Source: Mercurialis annua
Taxonomy: Eukaryota; Streptophyta; Magnoliopsida; Malpighiales; Euphorbiaceae
DNA length: 64,000 nt
Direction: 5' to 3'
Assembly: GCF_937616625.2 (NCBI RefSeq)
Contig: NC_065570.1
Coordinates: forward strand, 8,194,001 to 8,258,000
The first letter of the stretch is position 1. Each line of letters starts with the position of its first letter. A program made the position numbers and the translations under genes. This document shows positions 47,336 to 58,588 of the stretch, piece by piece. The notes below the pieces were generated by a model. It did not search any database, was not told the origin of the DNA, and saw nothing but the letters and a program-made list of their open reading frames with translations.

Positions 47336-47512
47336 CAGTCCCGGGATAGTTCCATTGAATTAACTGGAGAGATACAGGTCCCGAGATAGTTCCACTAAGT
47401 TAACCTCGTATCTCAATTGATGCAGTCCCAAGATAGTTCCACTGAGTTAAACTCGCATCAATTTATTACTAATACAGGTCGCGGGTTAGTTCCATCGAGT
47501 TAACCTCGTATC
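47336..47512 (-). repeat. Four direct repeats around CAGTCCCGGGATAGTTCCA
   Basis: Units start at 47336, 47375, 47423 and 47475. Each has CAG-TCCCGGGATAGTTCCA-type sequence followed by a GAGTTAACCTCGTATC-type block. The solo LTR has two reverse-oriented copies (about 13973-14035), so the motif is a conserved tandem part of the LTR. Confidence 0.8.
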
Positions 47513-48388
47513 AGACGAATTAAAGGAGATTCTTACATGGCTCGTATCTTATTTCATATTTTTCGTATCTTACGTATATTGAGTTTACTATGACTGGTGT
47601 ACACACAGTTCTATTGTTTTTCAATAGATAGTTTATTCCATCGGATCTATATAAGGTTTCAAAATACTTAAAATGCAAAATAAAGTTCAAATAAAGCATT
47701 TTATAAAGGAATGCAAGTATTAATAATTGACATATAAATATAAACTCACGACTTACTATCCAAAATTTCCAAACCAAGCAAAGCGACGTCGCGCTCCTTA
47801 AGTTCCGAGCCCCGTCAGTAGTTGTTTTTTCGGGTCTACGCAAACACGATAACATCACAAATTAATAAGAATTATAGTTAGGATTAACTTGTCTATAACT
47901 GGTTTTTCTAACCTACTTCGGCTATCAAAACGCTTATCTAAAATAGTCCGACTACTAAATAAAATTGATATTTTTAAAATTCGGAATGTTGCCTACAACT
48001 TTTGTTTAGGTCTTGGACTGAGAACAGATGCCGAAGGTGTCGAAAAACTTTCCCGGAAGTTGCTTCCCTGGGCTGGTTTTTAAGGAGTGCAAAACAGCCT
48101 TCTATGGGCTGCTGTTTGAGCTCAGAAACAGAGTACGTAAAACAGCCACAATTTAAAACAAATTCGGCATTCTTATACTTTGCAATCCAATTTACGACTT
48201 CCATTGAGACTCGAACTAGTTTTGACATTTCATTAGCACACAATAAAATTTCAAATTCGGCTCCTAAACACATTTTAATCCTTTTCCTTAACTCATTATT
48301 TTCACTCATTTTCAATCTTCAAGAACAACCAATTTATCTTAACAACACCATGATTAAATTATTCCAATTTAATCTACGCAATGTCGTT

Positions 48389-48853
48389 TAGTTTTTCCAA
48401 CTATTTCCGAGTAAAAATTGTTGTGAATCGAGGTCCAATTTTACTTGTAAAACAACCCTCACAACTAGCTCTATAACCTTTACTTTTTATCATGTTCAAC
48501 CTACTACTTTTATCCTTCAAAATCAATCACTTTTAATTGTTCTAATCATAAGTAAGCTATCACAATTTAATCTCTGTATATCCATTATGCCCAATCAATT
48601 AAACCTTAGTGAAGATCGTCGCTTGAAGGTGTCCGAAAATGGATCAGAACACAGCCCCTTGGGCTGGCTGGGAACTGCCTTTGCAATCCCCCTCTTATTT
48701 CTCGTGGAGTCTACTGTTTAGCAGACTCCATATCTGCTCATGGAGCATATTACCTCTGCTCTTGAGCAAAACAGTTCTACTATCATGAGGGCTGTTTTAC
48801 AAGTAAAAATGGACCTCGATCCACAACAATTTTACTCGGAAATAGTTGGAATA
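48389..48853. repeat. Inverted repeat, arms of about 68 bp
   Basis: The arm at about 48393-48465 (CCAACTATTTCCGAGTAAAA ... ACTTGTAAAACAACCCTC) is mirrored at about 48785-48852 (GAGGGCTGTTTTACAAGT ... ACTCGGAAATAGTTGG). Spacer is about 320 bp. It could be a small inserted element or part of the LTR. Confidence 0.8.
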
Positions 48854-49309
48854 ACAATTCTGTTCGTTTGAGCAGAACAAGCTCCCTCCGAGCCCCTCGC
48901 TTCCACCTCGACGTACTATCCTTGACACCTGCTCAAAACCGTAATTAAAACTCTAAAGAATCACTCAAAAACATCAAAATCTCAACTCATAAACTCAACC
49001 CTTAACATCAACATACAAACAAAAAATTTACCTACTTTAATCTCAGCAAAAATAATCCAATTCACAACCGAAATCAAAACCGTAAACATTACCTTATTTG
49101 TGTATGTATTAGCTCTCCAACCAAACTTGAATCGTCAAATTCGATGGTCAGAACATGGAATTATGCTCCCACTGTGTGAGTTGCTCAAGGTTGAAGATGG
49201 TGAAATGATGATAGCTGTGATCTTATTCATGAAGGGTTTGGGGTTTCATTCCACTTCTTATTTTCTAATTTTGTATTGCAATACAAATGATGAAGAGGCG
49301 GAGGATGAG

Positions 49310-49594
49310 GAGCAATTGTTCCTTCAAAAAAAATTAAAAAAAAAATGTTTTTTGATTAAAACAAATTTATTTTTAAATAAAGGTACCAATTTGGAAATTT
49401 AAAAAATTATAAGAATTATTTTGAATTTTTTACCAGAAGAGTGTTTCACACGCGATGTGAGAGTGGGCGAGAGTGCATGAGTGGTGTGTTTGACCCGGTT
49501 TGTATAGGCGTGAACTTTTTTGATCCGATTTCACTACCTTAGGCCTATTTAATATTTTATGCCAAGTTCGAGGAGTTTTTTTTATTCTTTGTTC
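49310..49594. mobile_element. Truncated relative of the fold-back element at 19812
   Basis: The right end (GCCAAGTTCGAGGAG ... TATTCTTTGTTC) matches GCGCCAAGTTCGGGGGG ... GATCCTTTGTTC of the element ending at 20818. The matching left end is not found. Confidence 0.55.
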
Positions 49595-50093
49595 AAATTT
49601 AAATAGACACATAAAAAATGAGTATTTGTGTGAAAATGCCTCTTAAATTTATAATTCAGTTCACTTAATTTTTATTTGTTTTTCTCAATTAAAAATGATT
49701 TTTTATTGATTCATGTCTGTTTGGATATGAACTTTTATGAGAGGAAGAAAGAGAGTACTCGATAATAATCAAATTGTCATACTAAACATCATTGAAATAA
49801 AAACAAGCCCATTTTAACAAAAGAAAAAGAAAATAATATTACATTGGCATCAATACATATATGTAAATTTACATGATATTCTTATTTAGAAACATTAGCT
49901 ACAGCCTACTCATAACTAGAAATATTTTTTATTGCCTTCATGATCTTCATACAAAATTAATTTTCTATGAAGAACCATGAAGACAACCAAAAAATTTATC
50001 TAATCAGATAATAACTTTATCATTATTCTTTTATTCAAAAACATTACAACATATAAGTAATACCACAACAATAATTTAAAACTAATTAAGACC
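49595..50093. other. Intergenic / 3' flank of the MYB-CC gene
   Basis: AT-rich and without coding; it presumably includes that gene's 3' UTR just below 50094. Confidence 0.5.
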
Positions 50094-51777
50094 TTAGAAA
50101 AAGCTTGTACTCCAAGGAAAATTGATGAATTTCACTTCTTTTTGAAGAATCAAGTTTTGAACATCATATGGATTGTAGTCGATTTCTTCGATTCTATATC
50201 GCGATGGCAACACATCACTTTCGGTTCTGAGTTTCTTTAGAATTTGAACATCGTCGTATTGTATTTCGATTCTAGTAGTATCGCCCTCGGAATCGGATTC
50301 GAAATCTTTTGCATTGTTCGATTCTGATTCCTCCTCACAAAGCGATGGGAGTGATGCTGTAGAAAATTGTTTTTTGTGTGTCTGAACAGTGATTCGGTTT
50401 CGATGTTCTTCAACAATTCTGTCAAGGAATCTCTCTTGTGATTCAATTTTAAGCTTCAGACTGTTTTGAACCTTCTCAATATAAAACAATCAACACCAAA
50501 AAGTGGAATTCAGTAATAATATATATAAACACTTTTTTATACAAAATAAAAACAATAAATCAATAAAATTAAGGCCTATTCATCCAAAAAATTCAAATAT
50601 TTTATCGATTACTTTTAGTTTTTTCAATTAGAACCTAATTTTAAAAAAAAAGAATCAATTGTAACCAAGTCCGCTCAATAAATACAATCAAACATTTTGA
50701 TTTTTCTCATGTGACCATCATTAGATTGAATCAATAAACCAAATGACTTCCATAGGAGCATAGTCGGACTTGATTAATTCAATTGGTGACGATAACTGAA
50801 ATAAAATCCTTCAAATCAGATTATACATAATTAAATTAAAAATGTCGGTCAGTACATATTTCGATTTCCGGGGTCTACAACTAATCAGCTAGCTAGCTAA
50901 GCCGCAAAATATTAATAGTATACCTCAAGTTGATCACTGAGTCGCCTATGAACTTCCATTTGCATTTCTAATGCTTCATTTAATTGCGTATTTCTGCATA
51001 CAATAATAGATTTTATGAAATGTTATATGCTAAATTGATACAATAATTAATCCTTCAATTTCAATATATTTAAAAGACGAAATAAAACATACGATGTAGC
51101 ACTGAAATTTGGTAACATTTCTGATATATTTCTCCTCTCAAGTTTTCCTTCTGCATGCAAAAAAATAGTAGACAATCAGAATTAAAGCGCGATAATCAAT
51201 TTTAATACATGCTGTAGCAATCAGTGGCGGAACCAGAAATGATCAAGGCTTACTGTGGGTTGATTCGGGGATGAATTTTGAGATCCTGTATTTCTGAAGA
51301 ATTATTGCACCAATATCAGAATCAAATTACAGTCGTATATGGAGAAAATAGAGAGAGAGAAAATACCTGTAAGTGGCTCTTGACATGGTAAATAGTGAGT
51401 CCAGGAATGCTCATAGCCTTCAGAATACCTTTAGGAGTCGCTCCTGAAGAACATGCACGGAAACGAAAAACGTTAAAACGTAAAAATACTGAAATTATAT
51501 TTTTGCAATAATAAGTTATATATATAAAATTATCAAAAAAGTTATAAATATAAAGTTTCAGAGTTTCAAAAAAACTTCCAAAATAGAAACGAAATATCAA
51601 AACGTAGGACTCGACAAGTATCATGCAACATAGCACCAAGATAAAAAAAACTGCCATCATCATATACTCACTGTCAGGACCGCCAAGCTGATTCACGGAT
51701 CTTTCGAACCGATCATGAAGTTCTTGAGTCCATCGCAACCGCTCTTTACCGGAGCCATCTGTTCGACTCGAGCCCAT
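50094..51777 (-). CDS. MYB-CC (GARP-type) transcription factor, PHR1/PHL-like family
   Basis: Six exons, 51777-51672, 51443-51367, 51293-51254, 51150-51093, 50993-50924 and 50471-50094, join in frame across GT/AG introns to give 242 residues. The GARP/MYB-like DNA-binding domain covers about residues 11-64 (LRWTQELHDRF, NQLGGPD, ATPKGILKAM, YHVKSHLQKYR). The coiled-coil MYB-CC domain covers about 94-140 (ALEMQMEVHRRLSDQLE). The C-terminal 90 residues are acidic, including FESDSEGD, and could activate transcription. Family members bind GNATATNC (P1BS-type) sites as dimers in the nucleus; several control phosphate starvation. The subgroup target is not evident from sequence, so no symbol is given. 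The start is the ATG at 51777 (MGSSR); an upstream out-of-frame ORF overlaps it. Confidence 0.93.
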
Positions 51778-51905
51778 TTTTCCGAAAAACTATCCGATAT
51801 CGATGGGTCAGTAGCTAGAAATGCTGGCCAAGCTATAATGCTTGAGCAATGCCCAAACCTCTCCTCGTAGGGAGGATTATAGAGAGGGACAAGAGACTGA
51901 GACAA
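51693..51905 (-). other. Upstream ORF overlapping the MYB-CC start codon
   Basis: A 70-codon frame opens at ATG 51905 and runs 85 bp past the MYB-CC ATG in a different frame. If it lies in the mature leader it would be an overlapping uORF that lowers translation of the factor. Alternatively the leader may start downstream of 51905. The peptide has no family that I recognise. Confidence 0.35.
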
Positions 51906-53815
51906 ACAAAGTTAAGGACAGAAAAAAGATAATTGTTACGATAGAAACTAAGGCATGATCTGTCAGGAAATGACTTGATTATGCTAAACAATGTCTTTTA
52001 TTGTCGGGATAATCTAAGTTTTTTTATGTGGAAATTCAAGGTTAGTTGCTAAATGCTTCCAAAAATTTGTACAGCTCATTTTCAACTGTTTTTAGTTTAA
52101 CTGTCTGACTCTGGTGTTCTTGTTCCTCTAACGTATCTGACCCGGTTCAGCCTTGTTGAGTAATTCTTACAAAGTAATTGAGCTCGGGGTTAGAGGTTGA
52201 GTGTCAAAATGGGTCATGATAGGCAGATACAATTTGCTATATTGAAAAACTATCGGGTTAGATTGAAGTTAAATGAGCTCGTGTTATAAACGGATTAATT
52301 CATTTATATCACGCCTTAAACGTATCGTGTTCGGATTAACATGTGCATCCATTCAACTCGTTTATGCCACTCGTCTTAAATTGTATCATGTTAATCCGAC
52401 TCAACACATTATCAAAAAATGTGCTAAATATGTTAACGTCATGCTTGCAATAATCATATGTAATACAAATAAATAGATTAAACATGGCATCTTAGTAGTA
52501 TGATTCATATTGCACTCATTTAGCTCATTTAATTAAATTGGTTCAATGTGTCATGTTGATATGACTCATTTAGCTCATTTATAATAAATGGATTAAATGG
52601 ATCGTGTTGTTATGATCCATAATCAACCCATCATATTAAACAGTTTATATTAGTTGGCACATATAATCAATTTAATTTTTAGCATATATGTCAACACACG
52701 ATTACTAAATAGATAGTGTTTGTTGTTGACCCTAATCATATCAACGGAGAGGGTCGATACTAACACAATTCGTCAATCCGTTGATTGAAAAATTAGCCTA
52801 CTTAGATGTGTGCATCCAAATTCAAATCGAAACGAACTGAAAGTTTTCAAATCAAATTGATATTTTAAGTACCTTTTATGTTTCAAATTGGATCAAATCA
52901 AATTAGCAGGTTCAGTTTGTATTGAACTAGTTTATTTTCATTTTATACCCAAAATCAAAAAAGTTTATTTTGCAATATAAATTAAACCAAAACGAACTAA
53001 ATTATTGCTTTAATTTGATTATTCAGTCTCATTCAGTTGTCGCACAAAGTTGGTAAAAAAAATGTCACGTTTCTTGGATTTCATTGATAACATTTGTTCA
53101 AGACCAAATAGCAGAGTGCATTAATACATAAAGGATCACCTATGTGTAAGAGATCAATTTTTTAACCGAACCATAATAAAAATATATATAAAAATATAAT
53201 TTATAAGCAAACTAAAATAACTATTTAACTCGAAAAATTATATTAATTAACCAAATAATTGAAGTTTATTAATAGTAATTATCAAAAAGTAATAATAAGA
53301 TGAAATAAACTTAAGGAAAAATTAATCTTTAAATACTATAAAAATTATACGAATACCATAAATGTTTTGTAATATTATAAAAAAAAAACATTGTAGATAT
53401 GCATAATTCAATTAGTTTGGTCAGTTCAATTAATTAAGAAATTCCAGACCGACTAAGGACCAAATTAACCAAATTTTTCAAAAAACAAATAGCTACACTC
53501 CAACTAAATAACCGAAAACTGAACCAAATTAAAGACAGCCCAGGCAACAAACTCATGCAAAATATACTACTTTCCAGCTAAAAGATGATAGAAACACAAG
53601 AAAAACAAGGTGAACAGTATTAATTCATTTGTCATAAATTTAGAGATTTGATTACATAATCTGCCATTTTAAGTAAAGGATTAGATGGGATGAAAAATAA
53701 CAAACTTAAAAAACTTTTTTAAGGCATTTGTTATAAACAAGCATTTTACACATACATACTGAAGAAGAGATAGCATTACTAATACTGTTATTATCTGCGG
53801 CCAGCTCGACCGAAA
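51906..53815. repeat. Intergenic region with two low-complexity interspersed repeats
   Basis: About 52190-52680 is a degenerate repeat of TCGTGTTCGGATTAACATG / ATGGATTAAATGGATCGTG type words on both strands. About 52790-53560 is a degenerate tract of AACGAACTGAAA / TTCAGTTTGTATTGAAC type words. No ORF is believable. The upstream promoter of the MYB-CC gene lies at the left end. Confidence 0.5.
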
Positions 53816-56336
53816 TTACTGTCTGTTTCTCTTCATGCTGCAAGATGGGCACTTGTATTGCTTAATACTCTCAGCCTTAGCAGGTGTTATTTTCACACAC
53901 TTTCCATGGAACCACCTTTCGCATATGTCGCAACCAATCCAGAATTCATCTGCGCTGTAACTTCCGCCACAGCTCCCGCAAAAAGTTTCATTATGCTCAT
54001 CCTCATCGTCTTCATAAAACTCTTCTGTATGCCTCGGATTGCTCTTCACTTGACCATCATTTGATCTCTATACAAAGAGAGACATGTATTGAAATTAAGT
54101 TTGGTCGTATGTTTTGCAAAAATAAACTAATAGCACATGGAAATTTGCAGAATTCTCATTCAAAAACATATGGTGTACAAATCTCTTTTCCTAATTTTCA
54201 TGGATGATTATAACAAGTAGAATCTTAGGAAGAATGAAAAATGAAAAGCTCTTGATCAAGTTTGATTCTCATATAATCTATGCAGGCAAATCATTTTGAA
54301 GTGGGTTCTGGTTGAACAAACCTTTATGCTGCTGCCTCGAGATTTACTTCCACTATCTGCACTGGGCTTTTCTTTTACGGGTTTCCGTTCTGTTACAACT
54401 TCGAAGACAGTGGGCAAATCGTTCATCATGCTAAAGAGCCGTTTCCTGCTGACCAGAATTTAATTCATTCTTATAAGAAATATACTAGTTAAAACAAAAC
54501 CATGTTTAATAATAGAACAAAAAAGTTCAATCAGACAACATTAAATTATGCAAACCACCGACTTCTGATCTGCCAAGAAATACTGTGATGTGGAATAGAT
54601 TGGCAATAACATAGCATCTAAGTCATCATTTACAGCTAATAATGGTGCTGATCACAATTTAATTCAGTCTTATAAGAAATGTACTAGTTAGAATAAAACC
54701 ATGTTTAACGATAGAACAAAAAAGTTCAATCAGACAACATTTAAGATATGCAAATGATAGACTTCTGATCTGCCAAGAAATACAGTGATGCGGAAGAGAC
54801 AGGCAATAACATAGCTTCTAAGTCATCTTTTAAAGCTAATAACACTACTGACAACATTCCATGCAGAATAAGGTAGTACTATAGAATAACTCTCAGGTTA
54901 TGTATAGCTTCATCTAAATGTTTTATAGCCTACAAGTTGGAGGGGTAACTTGAAAAGGTTGTCTAATTCACTTGTTGCATTCTGGCATAATAGAGGAGTC
55001 GTCTTGATGCTTTAAGCCCATGACATATCACACTGAGCAACCTTATAAACCAAAACTCACCCGCAAATAGGAGACTTGGAACCAAAAGAAAATTTGTCGG
55101 CAAGAATCATACTAGAAGAATAACAATGAGAATGGAACTGAAGTTACTCTATGCTACTCGCAGAAATAATATTTATATACTAAACATTATTGTAATGTGA
55201 GTGTGGACAGCAAGACTTTGATTCTTAGACTCACATAGACCAAATGTTATCATGTCATAGAGATTAAGACTTCTCATTCATAGACCGGATCTTATCATGT
55301 TTGGCTTTAGCAATCATTCATATTAAATGAAATCATAATTGGAGGGCAGTTATCCGATTGCTACTAACAGAATAACCAAGACCACTTATTCCATCGCTAT
55401 CAACAAATCTGAAACAAGTACATCAATAGACTCCCATCTTACTTCATGCTAAATGATACATAACCCTCATGATTAAATAAGCAAAAACTAAATAAAGCTG
55501 AAAGCAAGTCTTAGTACAATAAAGAGCATAATAAAGGCCAGTAATTCAGCTAAAGAGTTATGGACAAATACAAATCAATCACAAACAGCACCAAACACTT
55601 ATTCTAATTTAGAATACGCGGATAACATTACCTTTCGTTTCTATTAAGACGAGCACCAAAATAGAAAGCAACAGAAATCAACCAAGAGTCACTATGCACA
55701 GCAACCAGTGAAAGCCAGTCTTTTCTATCCATACCATCTCTCGCAAAATTAATTCCTAAAGCCGGTTCAGGAAGCTCAGGCGGAACTTCCTCAGCTGGCA
55801 GATTTACTTCCCAGGTCTCATTCGGATGCCCATATAGACACAAATTCTCCTTCTCTAACCCAACCAAAACAATGGTAAACCAAACTTAAAATCAATACGA
55901 ACACACACACACACATTTTAACAATTAACAAATTCTAGTTTCTCCAATTAAACTAAACAAACAAATTAGGGCTTAAACAACATTGAAATAAAGCTTTTGT
56001 CTTCCAAAAAAATTCAATTCCAGGTCAAATTACAGGCAAATCAACAAATTACTCGGTAATTAAATTAGATCTAAAGTTATTAAATTACTCTAAATCAAAC
56101 ATTATTACCTGGGTCGCAAAGTCCATAAAATTCATCCACATCTGCAACCAAAATTCAAAAATTTAAAACAAAAATTAAAAAACACACTAAATCTCACACA
56201 AAAAACACACAAAAAATCTCAAATTGAAAGTAAAAAAAGATTTACCTTGAGTTAAAGCACGAACAACTCCGACTCTTCTAGCACTAAAATCTCTGAAGAT
56301 CTCTTCTACTGTTCGCGGACTAGACGCCATTTCCAT
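53816..56336 (-). CDS. Alfin1-like PHD-finger protein
   Basis: Five exons, 56336-56246, 56141-56109, 55854-55632, 54445-54322 and 54067-53816, join in frame to give 240 residues, close to the normal 240-260. The N-terminal Alfin domain (about 1-130) includes [16 protein letters not shown], a [15 protein letters not shown] segment and [16 protein letters not shown] variable linker (about 130-165) follows, then an acidic [10 protein letters not shown] stretch. The C-terminal PHD finger (about 186-237) has all Cys4-His-Cys3 ligands (CGSC, CDIC, FHGKC, CPSC) and the aromatic WIGCD/RWFHG pocket typical of H3K4me3 readers. Alfin1-like proteins are nuclear chromatin readers that work with PRC1 or other complexes in seed and stress responses. 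An alternative start is the ATG at 56330. The intron after exon 3 carries a 199-bp duplication. Confidence 0.96.
54450..54853. repeat. Tandem duplication (period 199 bp) in an Alfin1-like intron
   Basis: About 54450-54650 and 54651-54853 are 85-90% similar by eye, with blocks such as ACCATGTTTAAYRATAGAAC and CTTCTGATCTGCCAAGAAAT. The first copy begins right at the acceptor side of exon 4 (54445). Confidence 0.88.
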
Positions 56337-56494
56337 GCCCCCAATTTTTATTTAAATTAAATTAATCTAATTAATTAAATTTAAAAAAAAAAGTTGGTGT
56401 TTTTGTTGTTATTATAATTATAGTTAGTGATTGAGTCTAAATATTTTGAGAAAATTTGACATTTTTATTTGTTAAGAGAGAAGGGATCGAAGGC

Positions 56495-56512
56495 AGACAG
56501 AGAGAGAGAGGA
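56495..56512. repeat. Short GA/CT simple repeat upstream of the Alfin1-like gene
   Basis: A GACAGAGAGAGAGAGG tract lies about 160 bp upstream of the ATG, i.e. CT-rich in gene sense. Such tracts are common in plant core promoters and leaders and can bind BPC-type factors. Confidence 0.45.
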
Positions 56513-56708
56513 AAACAAAAACAGAACATAGGGATGGTTTTTGTTTGTTTATTAGTTTTTTTATATTTTTAATTTGTCGTCAATTTTATGTTTTGGCGGC
56601 GCGTAGAGTTAAGCGTCGCCCTTTTGTTGATTCGGTGTTCTGTACTTGGTGGAAATTATGTTTTAGAACCCCTGAACTTTGTTTTTGTCTATTGACTCCT
56701 TAATTCAT

Positions 56709-57248
56709 TTGAATTTAAATAGTAGGAATACTACTAATTATAAATTTATAAAATCTTATGAAATTCATTTTGATTAAATACATCATTCTTTAATTTACCT
56801 TTTACTTACACTACACTTGAATTTAAATAGTAGGAATACTATTAATTATAAATTTATAAAATCTTATAAAATTCATTTTTATTAAATACATCATTCTTTA
56901 ATTTACCTTTTATTTACACTACACTTGAATTTAAATAGTAGGAATACTATTAATTATAAATTTATAAAATCTTATGAAATTCATTTTTATTAAATACATC
57001 ATTCTTTAATTTACCTTTTACTTACACTACACTTGAATTTAAATAGTAGGAATACTATTAATTATAAATTTATAAAATCTTATGAAATTCATTTTTATTA
57101 AATACATCATTCTTTAATTTACCTTTTACTTACACTACACTTGAATTTAAATAGTAGGAATACTATTAATTATAAATTTATAAAATCTTATGAAATTCAT
57201 TTTTATTAAATACATCATTCTTTAATTTACCTTTTACTTACACTCCAC
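56709..57248. repeat. Minisatellite, five tandem copies of a 108-bp unit
   Basis: The GAATTTAAATAGTAGGAATA word recurs at 56711, 56819, 56927, 57035 and 57143, exactly 108 bp apart. Copies 2-5 differ by only one or two bases; the first is slightly more divergent (ACTACTAATT). The unit is very AT-rich. It lies 370-910 bp upstream of the Alfin1-like start codon. Confidence 0.97.
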
Positions 57249-57419
57249 TAATATTTATATTTTTATTTATTGTTAATTATCTAAAATTTGGTAATATAAT
57301 TTGATAATAATTTTTTAATGTTTATAAAGTAACATATAATATTAAAATTTGATGGACATTAGTTTGTATGGTAAGCTGAAAAATGAATATTTAGACCCCA
57401 CTTTATGATATTTATTAAA

Positions 57420-57728
57420 GGGTTAATGTCAAAAAAAATCATGAACTTTACACGTTTTCTCATTTTAATCACGCAGTTTAAATTTTCTCATTTTCATGCA
57501 CAAACTATCACTTTTTTCTAAATTCATGCATGGCGCTGAGGTGGCACTCATTTATTGGTGTAAAATGACCTCCACCTTAGCGAATTACACCAATGGAGTC
57601 GTGACACTTCAGCACCGTGCATGAATTTGAGAAAAAGTGGTAGTTCGTGCATGAAAATGAGAAAATTTAAACTACATGATTAAAATGAGAAAACGTGTAA
57701 AGTTGGTGAATTTTTATGACATAAACTC
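57420..57728. mobile_element. GGGTTAAT-type MITE, 9-bp TSD TTTATTAAA
   Basis: Arms GGGTTAATGTCAAAAAAAAT... and ...ATTTTTATGACATAAACTC are inverted repeats of about 130 bp. TTTATTAAA lies at 57411-57419 and 57729-57737. It is a relative of the element at 38974. Confidence 0.92.
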
Positions 57729-57737
57729 TTTATTAAA

Positions 57738-58287
57738 AAATATATTTGTATATAGCGATGTAAGCCTTTATGGAGCGGTTTTCGTGGTATTACAATGATA
57801 TTTGATTTTTTTTATCTATAAATTAAGGGGCGTAAATTTGAATATTTTTATATGTGAAGAAAATAGTTAAATATTTTTTATATATAAAGAAAATATTTGA
57901 AGTTTCTGTATACGGAGGGCATAATATTAAATATTGAGAGCATATTTAAACCACCTTAAATGTAAAGCATTTTAAAGTACCCCATCATATTTCACATAAA
58001 TAAAAATTGATGATATTTTTATCGGTGTCAGAAAGAATGACTTATTTGAGTTGTTTTCAAAAATATTAAATGTATTTTAACATCTTTTCAAATATGGATG
58101 GCTAACTTGGCCAAACATGAAAGATATACATATGTATAAAAAATATTAAATAATGTCATTTTACATTTTTTTAATAATGAAATAACTTAAACAATGATGT
58201 TAGGTTATAAAATATCCAAAAATAAAAGATTGAGCTTTTTTATATCAAATTTTAAAGTGTGTTTAAACCACCATTAAAATTAAAAAA
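57738..58287. other. AT-rich intergenic DNA
   Basis: Nothing recognisable. Confidence 0.45.
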
Positions 58288-58588
58288 AAAGACTAAATCC
58301 ATCTAGAGGCCCTCGTACTATACCAGTTTTGTTCAGGAAGTTCTTATACTATTTTTTTTTTATTTTTCAGGTCCCTTTACTTGCCTAATTTTGGATTTTC
58401 AGGTTTTTTTAGTTTTTTGTAGTCCCTCTATTTACAAATTTTTTGTTCCTCCAGTCCCTCAAAAGGACATGAAAATCGGTATTTGGCAAGTACAGGGACC
58501 CGAACGTGAATAATTTTAGGATAGGGGGCTCTCGAACAAAAACGGTAAAGTAAAGGGGTCTCCGTATAGGGTTTGCCTAAAAAAATCA
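58288..58588. mobile_element. Fold-back MITE
   Basis: The left arm (CTAAATCCATCTAGAGGCCC, CCAGTTTTGTTC, GGTCCCTTTACTTGCC) is mirrored on the right (GGCAAGTACAGGGACC, GAACAAAAACGG, GGGTCTCCGTATAGGG). Imperfect arms of about 100 bp. No clear TSD. Confidence 0.7.

Larger units (their letters stand above)
46622..49300 (-). mobile_element. LTR of the Tekay/Del-like family (minus strand, right end ill-defined)
   Basis: Starts TGTCACGACCC at 46622. Its first blocks (AAGCACTAGGGAATGGGAG, ACTCGTAGCAAGCC) correspond to those at 23400 and 30250. Direct repeats of the CCCGGGATAGTTCCA word are at 47336-47512. An inverted repeat sits at 48389-48853. I cannot find the expected GGGGTATTACA terminus; a partial fold-back element begins near 49310. 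ORFs of 60-130 codons here overlap on both strands and are not convincing. Confidence 0.65.

Noticed and set aside
49100..49402. 100-codon ORF
   Set aside because: Lies in the decayed LTR and adjoining fold-back fragment; the K-rich end comes from A runs.
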